Shown: one piece after another, positions 19,251 to 27,541 of the stretch | How positions within the stretch are numbered: the first letter of the stretch is position 1 | How the letters are laid out: each line of letters starts with the position of its first letter | NCBI GenBank assembly: GCA_023511995.1 | Contig: JAIMAL010000002.1 | Location: 1 to 64,000 of the forward strand | Length of the DNA stretch: 64,000 nt | Reading direction: 5' to 3' | From: Burkholderiales bacterium | Lineage (GTDB): Bacteria > Pseudomonadota > Gammaproteobacteria > Burkholderiales > Thiobacteraceae | Translations under genes and position numbers: made by a program | Notes under the pieces: model-generated | Databases searched by the model: none | The model's input: only the letters and a program-made list of their open reading frames with translations | What the model was told of the DNA's origin: nothing

Positions 19251-20348
19251 ATGAACTGGAGACGCTGGATTTTCCGTGCCGCCCGTCACCTCGACTACGT
19301 GCTGCTTTCCCTGCTCCTCGTCACCCTGGCCGCTGGACTGGTCGTGCTCTATAGCGCTTCGGGGCAGGACGCCGGGCGGGTGCTGGGCCAGGCCTTGAAC
19401 ATCCTCCTCGCGCTGGGCCTCATGTGGGCGGTGGCCAACGTGCCGCCCCAGCATCTGCACCGCTTCGCCCTGCCCGCCTATGTGGCTGGGTTGGTTCTTC
19501 TCTTTGGCGTCGCCCTCTTCGGCGAGGTGGCCAAGGGGGCGCGCCGCTGGCTCAATCTGGGGTTCATGCGCATCCAACCCTCCGAACTCATGAAAGTGGC
19601 GGTGCCCCTGATGCTCGCCTGGTACCTGGACCGCCACGAAAAGCGCCTCAGACTTCGGGATTTCGCCATCGCCGGCGTGATCCTCGCCGTGCCCGTCGGC
19701 CTCATCGCCAAGCAGCCCGATCTGGGCACGGCGTTGCTGATCGCCGCCTCCGGTTTCTATGTGCTCTTCCTCGCCGGGTTGAGCTGGCGCGTCCTCCTCG
19801 GGCTTGTCGTGGCGGCAGCGGCGGCAATGCCCATCGTCTGGTCGGCTTTGCACGATTACCAGCGACAGCGGGTGCTCACCTTGCTCGATCCCAGTCAGGA
19901 CCCCCTGGGCGCCGGCTACCACATCATCCAGTCCACCATCGCGCTCGGCTCCGGCGGGGTGCTGGGTAAGGGTTGGCTCAAGGGCACCCAGGCACACCTG
20001 GATTTCCTGCCCGAGCGCCACACGGATTTCATTTTCGCCGTCCTGGGCGAGGAATTCGGCCTCCTGGGTGTCCTGGTCCTCCTCCTCCTCTACTCCGCCA
20101 TCATCGCCCGCGGCCTCATCATTGCCGCTCATGCGCCCTCCCTCTTCGGGCGGCTGATGGCGGGCGCCCTCACCCTCACCTTCGCCACCTATGCGGTGGT
20201 GAACATGGGCATGGTGTCGGGACTGCTGCCCGTGGTGGGGGTGCCGCTGCCCCTCATCAGCTACGGCGGCACGGCCATGGTGACGCTGCTTTTGGGCTTT
20301 GGTATTTTGATGAGCATCGCCACCCACCGGAAACTAATCAAAACGTGA
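19251..20348 (+). CDS. rodA: Peptidoglycan glycosyltransferase RodA (SEDS family)
   Basis: 365 residues, about ten membrane segments. SEDS motifs are present: GARRWLNLGFMRIQPSE, AKQPDLGTALLIA, and PLPLISYGGTAMVTLL near the end. It polymerises glycan strands for lateral growth with PBP2. The gap after mrdA is 48 nt; the stop overlaps the GTG of the lipoprotein gene. Confidence 0.97.
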   Translation: MNWRRWIFRAARHLDYVLLSLLLVTLAAGLVVLYSASGQDAGRVLGQALNILLALGLMWAVANVPPQHLHRFALPAYVAGLVLLFGVALFGEVAKGARRWLNLGFMRIQPSELMKVAVPLMLAWYLDRHEKRLRLRDFAIAGVILAVPVGLIAKQPDLGTALLIAASGFYVLFLAGLSWRVLLGLVVAAAAAMPIVWSALHDYQRQRVLTLLDPSQDPLGAGYHIIQSTIALGSGGVLGKGWLKGTQAHLDFLPERHTDFIFAVLGEEFGLLGVLVLLLLYSAIIARGLIIAAHAPSLFGRLMAGALTLTFATYAVVNMGMVSGLLPVVGVPLPLISYGGTAMVTLLLGFGILMSIATHRKLIKT

Positions 20349-21214
20349 GGCAGGAACGCCGGATTTCCACCCTTGGCCGCGGCTTGGCGGTGACACTGCT
20401 TTTGCTTACCGGCTGCGCCACCGCCCCCAGGCCCTCGCCATCCGCGGACGCGGTCTTTCGCGCCGAAAAACCGGTCTCCCTCCCGCAACGGGGTGGCTAT
20501 TACCAGGATGATGGCCCCGGCGACAATCCGCCGGCGGATCTGGAGCGCATCCCGGATGCGGAACCGAAACCGGAACCCCTGCACCGCTTCGCCAACAACC
20601 CCTACGTTGTTCTGGGCCGCACCTATGTGCCGGATGTGAGCGGCCGGCCGTACGTGGCGGAGGGCATCGCCTCCTGGTATGGCCGCAAATTCCACGGCAA
20701 GCCCACCTCCAGCGGCGAACCCTACGACATGTATGCCATGACCGCCGCCCATCCCACCCTGCCCATCCCCAGTTATGCCCGGGTGACCAATCTGCAGAAC
20801 GGCAAGTCGGTGATCGTGCGCATCAATGACCGCGGCCCTTTCCACAGCGACCGCCTCATCGATCTGTCCTACACCGCCGCCTACAAGCTGGGGTTGGTGC
20901 AAAGCGGCAGCGGCCGCGTGCGGGTAGAAAGCATCGATGCCACCACTCCCACGCAGGTGGCCGGCAAAACCACAGCCGAGCCGGAAGGCGCCTTCTGGGT
21001 CCAGCTCGGCGCCTTCAGCGTGGCGGCCAATGCCGAACAGATGCTGGGACGGCTTAAGCTTGAGCTTGCCCAACTTGCCGACCGGCTGCGCCTGGTGGAT
21101 GGGGAAGGTGTGGTGCGCCTGCGCGCCGGGCCCTATGCCAGCCGCGCCGAGGCGGAGGAAGCCGCAGCCCTCGTGCGCCGGCTCACCGATCTCGCCCCCA
21201 TGGTGATCCGTTAG
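20345..21214 (+). CDS. rlpA: Septal ring lytic transglycosylase RlpA (lipoprotein with SPOR domain)
   Basis: 289 residues from a GTG overlapping the rodA stop (GTGA). The lipobox LLTGC places the lipid-modified Cys at 24. The double-psi beta-barrel RlpA domain follows (EGIASWYGRKFHGKPTSSGE, then VRINDRGPFHSDRLIDLS). A C-terminal SPOR domain (FWVQLGAFSVAANAEQML through RLRAGPYASRAEAE) binds denuded glycans at division sites. Last gene of the mre cluster. Confidence 0.93.
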   Translation: MRQERRISTLGRGLAVTLLLLTGCATAPRPSPSADAVFRAEKPVSLPQRGGYYQDDGPGDNPPADLERIPDAEPKPEPLHRFANNPYVVLGRTYVPDVSGRPYVAEGIASWYGRKFHGKPTSSGEPYDMYAMTAAHPTLPIPSYARVTNLQNGKSVIVRINDRGPFHSDRLIDLSYTAAYKLGLVQSGSGRVRVESIDATTPTQVAGKTTAEPEGAFWVQLGAFSVAANAEQMLGRLKLELAQLADRLRLVDGEGVVRLRAGPYASRAEAEEAAALVRRLTDLAPMVIR

Positions 21215-21269
21215 GGGCTTTTCCTCCCCGTTTTCCCGCAGGATCACCCCTTGGCCGCAACAATCCCGG

Positions 21270-21275
21270 TACAAT
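21270..21275 (+). promoter_or_regulatory. Possible -10 element of the mgtE promoter
   Basis: TACAAT begins 33 nt before the mgtE ATG, matching the spacing at metX and pyrE. The nearest -35-like TTGGCC is only 13 nt away, so the -35 is unclear. Confidence 0.4.
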
Positions 21276-21302
21276 CCGGGCTTTGTTTTGTCGCGATCCC
21301 CC

Positions 21303-22745
21303 ATGACCGTCGTCCAGGAAGGCAAACCCCACGAGCGCGTGCAGGAAGCGTTGCACGAAGTGCAGGAGCTTCTGCGCAAGGCCGAGCTCGTGGAGGGGCT
21401 CGTCCACAAACAGGACATGCGACGGCATGAGCTGGTGGAATCCCTCGTCCACAAGCAGAACCTCGCCGCCCTACAGAAAAAGCTGGACGAGCTCCACCCC
21501 GCGGATGTGGCCTATATCCTGGAGGCGCTGCCGCTTCCCCAGCGGCTCAAGGTCTGGGACCTGGTCAAGGCCGAGCGGGACGGCGAAATCCTGCTCGAGG
21601 TTTCCGATGCGGTCCGTGAAAGCCTCATCAAGCACATGGACGCGGACGAGCTGCTCGCCGCCGCGGAAACCCTGGACACGGACGAGATCGCCGATCTGGC
21701 GCCGGACCTGCCGCAGGATGTCATCGATGAGCTGCTCGCCTCCCTCGACGTCCAGAACCGGGCCCGGCTGCAGTCGGCCCTCTCCTATGAGGAGGACCGG
21801 GTTGGCGCCCTCATGGACTTCGACATGGTGCCCATCCGCGAGGATGTCACCTTGGAGACCGCGTTACGCTACCTGCGCCGGCTGAAGGAACTGCCGGACC
21901 AGACGGACAAGCTCTTCGTGGTGAACCGGGCCAATGTGCTCAAGGGGGTGTTGCCCTTGAAACGCCTGCTCACCGAAGACCCGGAAAAAACCGTCGCCGA
22001 AGTGATGGCCGAGGATGTGGTGGTCTTCCATCCGGAGGACGATGCCCGTGAGGCGGCCCAGGCCTTCGAACGCTATGACCTGGTGACGGCGCCGGTAGTG
22101 GATGCCGAGGGCCATCTCATCGGCCGCCTGACGGTGGATGCGGTGCTCGACTTCATCCGCGAGGAATCGGAAGCCGAGAAACTCAGCCTGGCCGGTCTGC
22201 GCGAGGAGGAGGACCTGTTCGCGCCGGTGTGGAAGAGCGTGCAGAACCGCTGGACGTGGCTTGCCATCAATCTCGTCACCGCCTTCGTCGCCTCCCGCGT
22301 GATCGGGCTGTTCGAGGGCACCATCGAGAAGCTGGTGGCCCTGGCCACCTTGATGCCCATCGTCGCCGGCATCGGCGGCAATTCCGGCAACCAGACCATC
22401 ACCATGATCGTGCGCGCCATCGCCCTCGGTCAGGTCCAGGAGGAGAGCGCACGCAAACTCCTCTTCAAGGAACTGGGGGTGGCGCTGGTCAACGGCCTGT
22501 TGTGGGGATCGGTGATCGGGCTGATCGCCTGGTGGCTCTACGACAACGTGGCCCTGGGGCTGGTGATGACCGCGGCCATGACCTTGAACCTGCTGCTTGC
22601 CGCCACCATGGGCGTGCTCATCCCCCTGGTGATGCAGAAGCTGGGGCGTGACCCGGCGGTGGGATCCAGCGTCATGATCACCGCCATCACCGACAGCGGC
22701 GGCTTTTTCATTTTCCTCGGCCTCGCCACGCTCTTTTTGTTGTAA
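21303..22745 (+). CDS. mgtE: Magnesium transporter MgtE
   Basis: 480 residues. Order: N-terminal helical MgtE_N domain (LDELHPADVAYILEALPL), two CBS domains (around residues 165-285), a plug helix, then five membrane segments with the conserved IAGIGGNSGNQ-type filter sequence (here IVAGIGGNSGNQTITMIVRA) and a C-terminal AITDSGGFFIFLGLA. It is a Mg2+-gated channel/transporter of the inner membrane. The N-terminus holds a tandem internal repeat (LVEGLVHKQ then LVESLVHKQ). The start at 21303 is the first ATG after the -10 element. Confidence 0.96.
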   Translation: MTVVQEGKPHERVQEALHEVQELLRKAELVEGLVHKQDMRRHELVESLVHKQNLAALQKKLDELHPADVAYILEALPLPQRLKVWDLVKAERDGEILLEVSDAVRESLIKHMDADELLAAAETLDTDEIADLAPDLPQDVIDELLASLDVQNRARLQSALSYEEDRVGALMDFDMVPIREDVTLETALRYLRRLKELPDQTDKLFVVNRANVLKGVLPLKRLLTEDPEKTVAEVMAEDVVVFHPEDDAREAAQAFERYDLVTAPVVDAEGHLIGRLTVDAVLDFIREESEAEKLSLAGLREEEDLFAPVWKSVQNRWTWLAINLVTAFVASRVIGLFEGTIEKLVALATLMPIVAGIGGNSGNQTITMIVRAIALGQVQEESARKLLFKELGVALVNGLLWGSVIGLIAWWLYDNVALGLVMTAAMTLNLLLAATMGVLIPLVMQKLGRDPAVGSSVMITAITDSGGFFIFLGLATLFLL

Positions 22746-22798
22746 AGTCAGACAATCCGCAACAGGCAGAAGGGGACCCCCGGGGGCGGCATCGAACC

Positions 22799-24199
22799 AT
22801 GCACTACGACCTGATCGTGATCGGCTCCGGGCCGGGGGGATACCGGTCCGCCATGCTCGCCGCCCATCACGGCCTCAAGGTCGGTATCGTGGAAAAAGGG
22901 GAATGGGGCGGTTGCGGCCTCAACCGCGGCTGTCTGCCCAAAAACGACTGGCACCACACCGCCAAACTCATCGCCGCCGCCCGCGGCTTCGCCCGCCGGG
23001 GCATTCAGGGCTCCCTCTCCATCGATCTCGCCGGCGCCTGGGAGCACCAGAAAAAACTCACCCGCGCCGTGCGCGAAACCTACATCGGCCAGATGAAGCG
23101 GCTGGGCATCGACGGCTTCGCCGCCACCGCCTCCTTCGTCGATCCCCACACCATCAGCCTGGATGGGCGCGACCGCCTCACCGCGCGTCATTTCGTCATC
23201 GCCACCGGTTCCACCCCTTACGTTCCCAAACCCTTCTTCATCACCGAACAGCGGGTGCTCACCACAGACGAACTCTTCAGCCAGCCTCCGCCGCCGGGGC
23301 GCCGGGTGGCCATCGTCGGTTCCGGGGCGGTGGCCACCGAATTCGCCTTCATCCTCAGCATGCTGGGCCGCGAAGTGGTGTGGGTGGCGCAGAACAAGCC
23401 CCTCGTCAACTCTCGTTTTTCCGCCGAAGCCCTGCAGCAGCTCTACGATCGTCTGCGGCGACACGGCATTGAAGCCCGGGTGGGGGCACGACCGGAAGCG
23501 GTGGAGATGCCTCCGGAAGGTGTGCGGCTGATCCTGGAGGGGGGTAACGATTCCGTGGTGGCGGACTGGGTGCTGCTGGGCACCGGGCGCCGTCCCCACA
23601 CCTCGGGACTGGCGCTGGATGCCGCCGGTGTCAGCACCGACAGCAAGGGTTTCATCAAGACCAACGAGTTCCTCGAAAGCTCGCAGCCCCACATCTATGC
23701 CGTCGGCGATGTGGTCAATCCCCGGATGAGTGCCAATCAGGCCCTGGCCGATGCGGCAGTGGCCGTTGCCAACATCTTAAGCCCCCGCTCGCGGACCCAG
23801 GATCGGCGCGCCGTGCCGGAGGTGATTCATTCGGCCCTGGAGCTGGGGCGCATCGGCCATACCGTGGGGAATGGAGAGGGTACGATGACTGCCACTTCCG
23901 CCTTTGCCGTCAACGTGCGGGCCATGAGCGAGGATGATGGCGACGGCTTCGTGCGTCTCATCGTCGATGCGAGGACGGGTGCCCTGACCGGCGCCGAGGT
24001 GGTGGGGGCGGAGGCGGCAGAACTCATTCACCTGCTGGCCGGCCGCTTGCACGAGCCCAATGCCCTGCGCGCTTTCGCCACCACCTTCTATGGCTACCCG
24101 ACGCGGGCGGAGAGCATCTACCAGGCGGCGCAAAGCCTCATGGCCCAGCTCAAGGCGGCGGATTGCAGCGGCCGCGAGGCCAACTCCCCCCGGGAATAA
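22799..24199 (+). CDS. Dihydrolipoamide-dehydrogenase-like flavoprotein with non-canonical redox residues
   Basis: 466 residues with the full pyridine nucleotide-disulfide oxidoreductase layout: FAD motif IVIGSGPGGYRSA, NAD(P) motif VAIVGSGAVATEFAF, second FAD motif IYAVGDVV, and a C-terminal dimerisation domain. The redox motif is GGCGLNRGCLPK (Cys39, Cys45), C-x5-C instead of the usual C-x4-C (GGTCxxxGC). The catalytic His of the C-terminal H-P-x3-E motif is replaced by Tyr433 (Y-P-T-R-A-E438). It is therefore probably not an ordinary lipoamide or glutathione reductase. No pyruvate or 2-oxoglutarate dehydrogenase genes lie nearby. Substrate unknown. Confidence 0.85.
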   Translation: MHYDLIVIGSGPGGYRSAMLAAHHGLKVGIVEKGEWGGCGLNRGCLPKNDWHHTAKLIAAARGFARRGIQGSLSIDLAGAWEHQKKLTRAVRETYIGQMKRLGIDGFAATASFVDPHTISLDGRDRLTARHFVIATGSTPYVPKPFFITEQRVLTTDELFSQPPPPGRRVAIVGSGAVATEFAFILSMLGREVVWVAQNKPLVNSRFSAEALQQLYDRLRRHGIEARVGARPEAVEMPPEGVRLILEGGNDSVVADWVLLGTGRRPHTSGLALDAAGVSTDSKGFIKTNEFLESSQPHIYAVGDVVNPRMSANQALADAAVAVANILSPRSRTQDRRAVPEVIHSALELGRIGHTVGNGEGTMTATSAFAVNVRAMSEDDGDGFVRLIVDARTGALTGAEVVGAEAAELIHLLAGRLHEPNALRAFATTFYGYPTRAESIYQAAQSLMAQLKAADCSGREANSPRE

Positions 24200-24254
24200 A
24201 ACCCCGCCTCGCCCTGTTTGCTCCGGTGTCACCCACCCGAAAAGGAGCAATGCC

Positions 24255-24686
24255 ATGAGACACACCCTTCCTCTCGTTTTCTTTGGCGTCTTTTCGCTTA
24301 CCGCCCACGCCGGGCCGGCGGATGATGCGCGCGCCCACTTCGAGGCCATTGGAGCCGGCCAAGTGGAGACCCTCATGGCCCACTACGCGCCGGAGGCCAC
24401 TTTCCAGTGGGTGGGCGGTCCCCTGGACGGCGCCTACAGGGGCGTTGAGCCCATCCGCGAGGTCTGGTCCAAATTCGTGAAAAACGGGCCCTACGCGGTG
24501 CGGGTTGCCCAGGTGGAGGAATCGGCCAATGACAAAGGGGCGACCGTCACCGCCAATGTAGAGTTTTCCGGCAAGAATACGGTCAAGGTGCGCTACGTCC
24601 TCGTCTTCCGGGGCGGTAAGGTGGTCAACGAAGTATGGCAGATCGATCCGCGGCTCAGTTTCGGCAGCGGCTACAAGCCCTATTGA
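24255..24686 (+). CDS. Secreted NTF2-like (SnoaL-type) protein
   Basis: 143 residues from the ATG at 24255, with AAGGAG 8 nt upstream. Residues 1-19 are a signal peptide ending TAHA. The rest is an NTF2-like fold: helix with ARAHFEAIGAG, then HYAPEATFQWVGG, a GVEPIREVWSKFV helix and a terminal beta sheet ending VNEVWQIDPRL. No catalytic residues can be assigned. It lies 9 nt upstream of an ECF sigma gene and probably opens that operon. It contains only two methionines, so it is not a Met-rich bait peptide. Confidence 0.8.
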   Translation: MRHTLPLVFFGVFSLTAHAGPADDARAHFEAIGAGQVETLMAHYAPEATFQWVGGPLDGAYRGVEPIREVWSKFVKNGPYAVRVAQVEESANDKGATVTANVEFSGKNTVKVRYVLVFRGGKVVNEVWQIDPRLSFGSGYKPY

Positions 24687-24695
24687 GAGGGGGCG

Positions 24696-25211
24696 GTGGA
24701 GCTTGGCGCGCGCCTCGCGGAACACATCCCCCGTCTGCGCCGCTATGCGCGGGCGCTCACGGGGGATGCGGCGCGCGCGGACGATCTGGTGCAGGACACC
24801 CTGGAGCGGGCGCTGCGTAAACTCGCCCTCTGGCGCCCCGGCTCTGATCTGCGGGCGTGGTTGTTCACCCTCATGCACAACGTGTACATGAACCAGGTGG
24901 CAGCCGGCCGGTATCCCCTTGAGGAGTGGAATGGGGAGGCCAGCGAAGGGCCGCAGCCCGGCATCCCTCCCGCAAGCCCCCAGGAGGAAGCGCTGAGACT
25001 GCGGGATCTTGCCCGGGGTCTGGCGCGTCTTCCCCCGGAGCAGAGGGAGGTGCTGCTGCTGGTGGGCCTGGAAGGGCTGCGCTACGAGGAGGTGGCGAAA
25101 ATTCTTGGCATACCCACGGGCACGGTGATGTCCCGCCTGAGCCGGGCACGGCAGCGGTTGCAAAGTCTCATGGAAGGCGAGCGCGGGTTGAACTTGCGCC
25201 GCGTCAAGTGA
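24696..25211 (+). CDS. ECF-type RNA polymerase sigma factor
   Basis: 171 residues from a GTG with GAGAGGGGG upstream. Region 2 includes YARALTGDAARADDLVQDTL and LRAWLFTLMHN. Region 4 has LPPEQREVLLLVGLEGLRYE and the helix-turn-helix VAKILGIPTGTVMSRLSRAR. The stop overlaps the anti-sigma start (TGATG). Together with msrPQ downstream this suggests control of periplasmic protein repair by an oxidant signal; that is inferred from order. Confidence 0.93.
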   Translation: MELGARLAEHIPRLRRYARALTGDAARADDLVQDTLERALRKLALWRPGSDLRAWLFTLMHNVYMNQVAAGRYPLEEWNGEASEGPQPGIPPASPQEEALRLRDLARGLARLPPEQREVLLLVGLEGLRYEEVAKILGIPTGTVMSRLSRARQRLQSLMEGERGLNLRRVK

Positions 25212-25954
25212 TGGACGACATCAGCGAAGCGGATCTGCACGCCTACGTGGATGGGGAGCTCGATCGGCACCGGCGCCGCGAGGTGGAAGCCCATCTCGCC
25301 CGCCACCCGGAGGCCGCCCGCCGCGTGGCCACCTGGCAGGCCCAGAAAGAAGGGTTGCACGCCCTCTTCGATGGCGTGTTGGCGGAACCCCTGCCCCCCG
25401 CCCTGGAGTTCGCTTGCCGCAGGAACAGGGAAAAGCGACTTTGGGGGGCGATCGCTGCGGGCCTGTGGCTTGCGCTGGGTGTCCTTGTCGGCTGGTTTGC
25501 CCGGGGCGAAAGCCCCACGCCAAGCCTGGCAAGCCTCCCCCAGGAGGCCGCCGTGGCCCACGTGGTGTATGCGCCGGAGGTCATGCATCCGGTGGAAGTA
25601 GGCGCCGCGGAAGAGGCGCATCTTGAGAAATGGCTCTCCCGGCGCCTCAACACCCCCCTCAAGGTGCCCGATCTCACCGCCACCGGCTTCAAGCTTTTGG
25701 GCGGGCGGCTGCTGCCGGCGACGGAAGGACCGGCGGCCCAGTTCATGTACCAGGATGCGCAGGGCAGACGCCTGACCCTCTATGTGCGGGTGCTGGCGGC
25801 CGCGGCCAAGGAGACGGCCTTCCGCTACGATCATCGGGATGGCGTCGGTGTCTTCTACTGGGTGGATGGGGGTCTGGGCTTCGCCCTCTCGGGGGAACTG
25901 GAGCGGCCCCAGCTGCTCGCGGTCGCCGAGGCCGTCTACAAGCAACTCGATTGA
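25211..25954 (+). CDS. Membrane anti-sigma factor
   Basis: 247 residues: a cytoplasmic domain starting MDDISEADLHAYVDGELD and containing RREVEAHLARHPEAARRVA, one membrane segment (LWGAIAAGLWLALGVLVGWF, about residues 77-96), and a periplasmic domain of about 145 residues. It lacks the H-x3-C-x2-C zinc motif of ZAS-type anti-sigmas. The periplasmic part probably senses the signal. Translation is coupled to the sigma gene by a 1-nt overlap. Confidence 0.88.
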   Translation: MDDISEADLHAYVDGELDRHRRREVEAHLARHPEAARRVATWQAQKEGLHALFDGVLAEPLPPALEFACRRNREKRLWGAIAAGLWLALGVLVGWFARGESPTPSLASLPQEAAVAHVVYAPEVMHPVEVGAAEEAHLEKWLSRRLNTPLKVPDLTATGFKLLGGRLLPATEGPAAQFMYQDAQGRRLTLYVRVLAAAAKETAFRYDHRDGVGVFYWVDGGLGFALSGELERPQLLAVAEAVYKQLD

Positions 25955-25963
25955 AGGATCGCC

Positions 25964-26866
25964 ATGGGACACGACATTCCCCCCTCGGAAATCACCCCAC
26001 CCGATGTCTTCCGCAACCGGCGCCGTTTCCTCCTCGCCGGGGCGGCGACGCTGGCCGGTCTCGCGACGTCCGCGCAGGCAAGGCTTGCCGCCCGCCCCAG
26101 CAGTTATTCGACGACGGAGCCCCTCACCCCCTATCGGGAGGTGACCACCTACAACAACTTTTATGAGTTCGGCACGGGGAAGGAGGACCCCGCCGCGCGC
26201 GCCCACACCTTGATCACCCGCCCCTGGACGGTGAGTGTGGAGGGCCTGGTGCACAAACCGCGCATCTGGGACGTGGAAGCGCTTTTGCGCTTTCCCCTGG
26301 AGGAGCGCATCTATCGGCTGCGTTGTGTCGAGGGCTGGTCCATGGTCATCCCCTGGATCGGCTTTCCCCTTGCCCGTCTCATCCGGGAAGCGGAACCCAT
26401 GGGCTCCGCCCGCTATGTGGAGTTCATCAGTCTCCACGACCCGCGGCAGATGCCGGGTCAGCGTCTGCCCCTCCTCGACTGGCCATATCGCGAGGGGCTG
26501 CGCCTCGACGAGGCCCTGCATCCCCTCACCCTGCTGGCGGTGGGCCTGTACGGGGAGCTTTTGCCCAACCAGAACGGCGCGCCCATCCGCCTCGTGGTGC
26601 CGTGGAAATACGGTTTCAAGAGCGCCAAGTCCATCGTCCGCATCCGTCTTCAGGAACATCAGCCGGTCACCACTTGGATGCGTGCCGCCCCGGACGAATA
26701 CGGTTTCTATTCCAATGTGAATCCGGCGGTGGATCATCCCCGCTGGAGCCAGGCGCGGGAACGGCGCATCGGGGAATTCCACAAACGGCCCACCCTCCCC
26801 TTCAACGGCTATGGGGAGCAGGTGGCCCACCTCTATGCGGGCATGGACCTGCGGAAGTTTTTCTGA
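25964..26866 (+). CDS. msrP: Periplasmic methionine-sulfoxide reductase catalytic subunit MsrP (YedY)
   Basis: 300 residues. A Tat signal ([15 protein letters not shown], residues 18-32) exports the folded molybdopterin protein. The Mo-ligating cysteine is in [13 protein letters not shown], and [14 protein letters not shown] is a further family motif. It reduces oxidised methionine in periplasmic proteins, receiving electrons from MsrQ. The ribosome site AAGGA is 6 nt before the ATG. The tatABC genes needed for its export are at the other end of this window. Confidence 0.96.
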   Translation: MGHDIPPSEITPPDVFRNRRRFLLAGAATLAGLATSAQARLAARPSSYSTTEPLTPYREVTTYNNFYEFGTGKEDPAARAHTLITRPWTVSVEGLVHKPRIWDVEALLRFPLEERIYRLRCVEGWSMVIPWIGFPLARLIREAEPMGSARYVEFISLHDPRQMPGQRLPLLDWPYREGLRLDEALHPLTLLAVGLYGELLPNQNGAPIRLVVPWKYGFKSAKSIVRIRLQEHQPVTTWMRAAPDEYGFYSNVNPAVDHPRWSQARERRIGEFHKRPTLPFNGYGEQVAHLYAGMDLRKFF

Positions 26867-27475
26867 ATGGGCGTGCCCGCGTCGGCAGCGGCGCTGGTCG
26901 CCGCTTCCTGGTTCAAGCCCCTGGTCTTCTGCGCCACCCTGCTGCCCCTGGCAAGGCTCGTGGTGCTCGCCAAGCTGGACCGCCTGGGAGCCAACCCCAT
27001 CGAGTTCGTCACCCACTCCACCGGCACCTGGACACTGGTGTGGCTGCTGGCCACCCTCGCCCTCACGCCCCTGGCCCGGCTCACGGGTATGGCCCAGTGG
27101 CTGCGCCTGCGCCGCCTGCTGGGTCTTACGGCCTTCTTTTACGCCAGCCTCCACCTGCTCACCTATCTGTGGTGGGATCAGTTCTTCGACTGGCGGGAAA
27201 TCTGGCGGGATGTGGGCAAAAGGCCCTTCATCACCGCCGGCATGACCGCCTACGCCCTGATGCTGCCCCTGGCCGCCACTTCCACGGACGCCATGATGCG
27301 TTGCCTGGGCCGCCAGTGGCGGCGGCTGCACCGCCTCGTCTATGTCGTGGCCGCGGCGGGCTGCCTCCATTACCTGTGGCTGGTGAAAAAGGACGCAACC
27401 CAACCCCTCTTCTATAGCGCGCTGCTCGCCCTGCTTCTCGCCGCGCGCCTGTTGCCCCCGCGCCGGAGGGGGTAA
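26867..27475 (+). CDS. msrQ: Heme-binding membrane subunit MsrQ (YedZ)
   Basis: 202 residues, about five to six membrane helices. The conserved histidines lie in EFVTHSTGTWTL, FFYASLHLLTYLWW and RRLHRLVYVVAAAGCLHYLW. It passes electrons from the respiratory chain to MsrP. It starts immediately after the msrP stop. Last gene of the sigma/anti-sigma/msrPQ operon. Confidence 0.95.
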   Translation: MGVPASAAALVAASWFKPLVFCATLLPLARLVVLAKLDRLGANPIEFVTHSTGTWTLVWLLATLALTPLARLTGMAQWLRLRRLLGLTAFFYASLHLLTYLWWDQFFDWREIWRDVGKRPFITAGMTAYALMLPLAATSTDAMMRCLGRQWRRLHRLVYVVAAAGCLHYLWLVKKDATQPLFYSALLALLLAARLLPPRRRG

Positions 27476-27493
27476 GCAGCCGGGAGCCTGAAT

Positions 27494-27522
27494 AAAAAAG
27501 CGGGTGGGGAAACCCCACCCGC
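27494..27522 (-). terminator. Rho-independent terminator of the H1-like gene
   Basis: A perfect 10-bp stem, GCGGGTGGGG/CCCCACCCGC (27500-27509 with 27513-27522), has an AAA loop. Read on the minus strand it is followed by TTTTTTATT, a classic terminator 19 nt after the stop of the H1-like gene. On the plus strand there is no T-run, so it does not obviously end msrQ transcription. Confidence 0.9.
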
Positions 27523-27541
27523 CGGAGGGACAGAATGCCGC

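Noticed and set aside
18231-20327. 698-codon open frame antisense to mrdA/rodA
   Set aside because: It is the mirror frame of two certain genes in GC-rich DNA; its translation is low-complexity (His/Gly/Glu-rich) with no domain.
25082-27403. 773-codon open frame antisense to the sigma/msrPQ operon
   Set aside because: Shadow frame; composition is biased and it runs through five well-supported genes.
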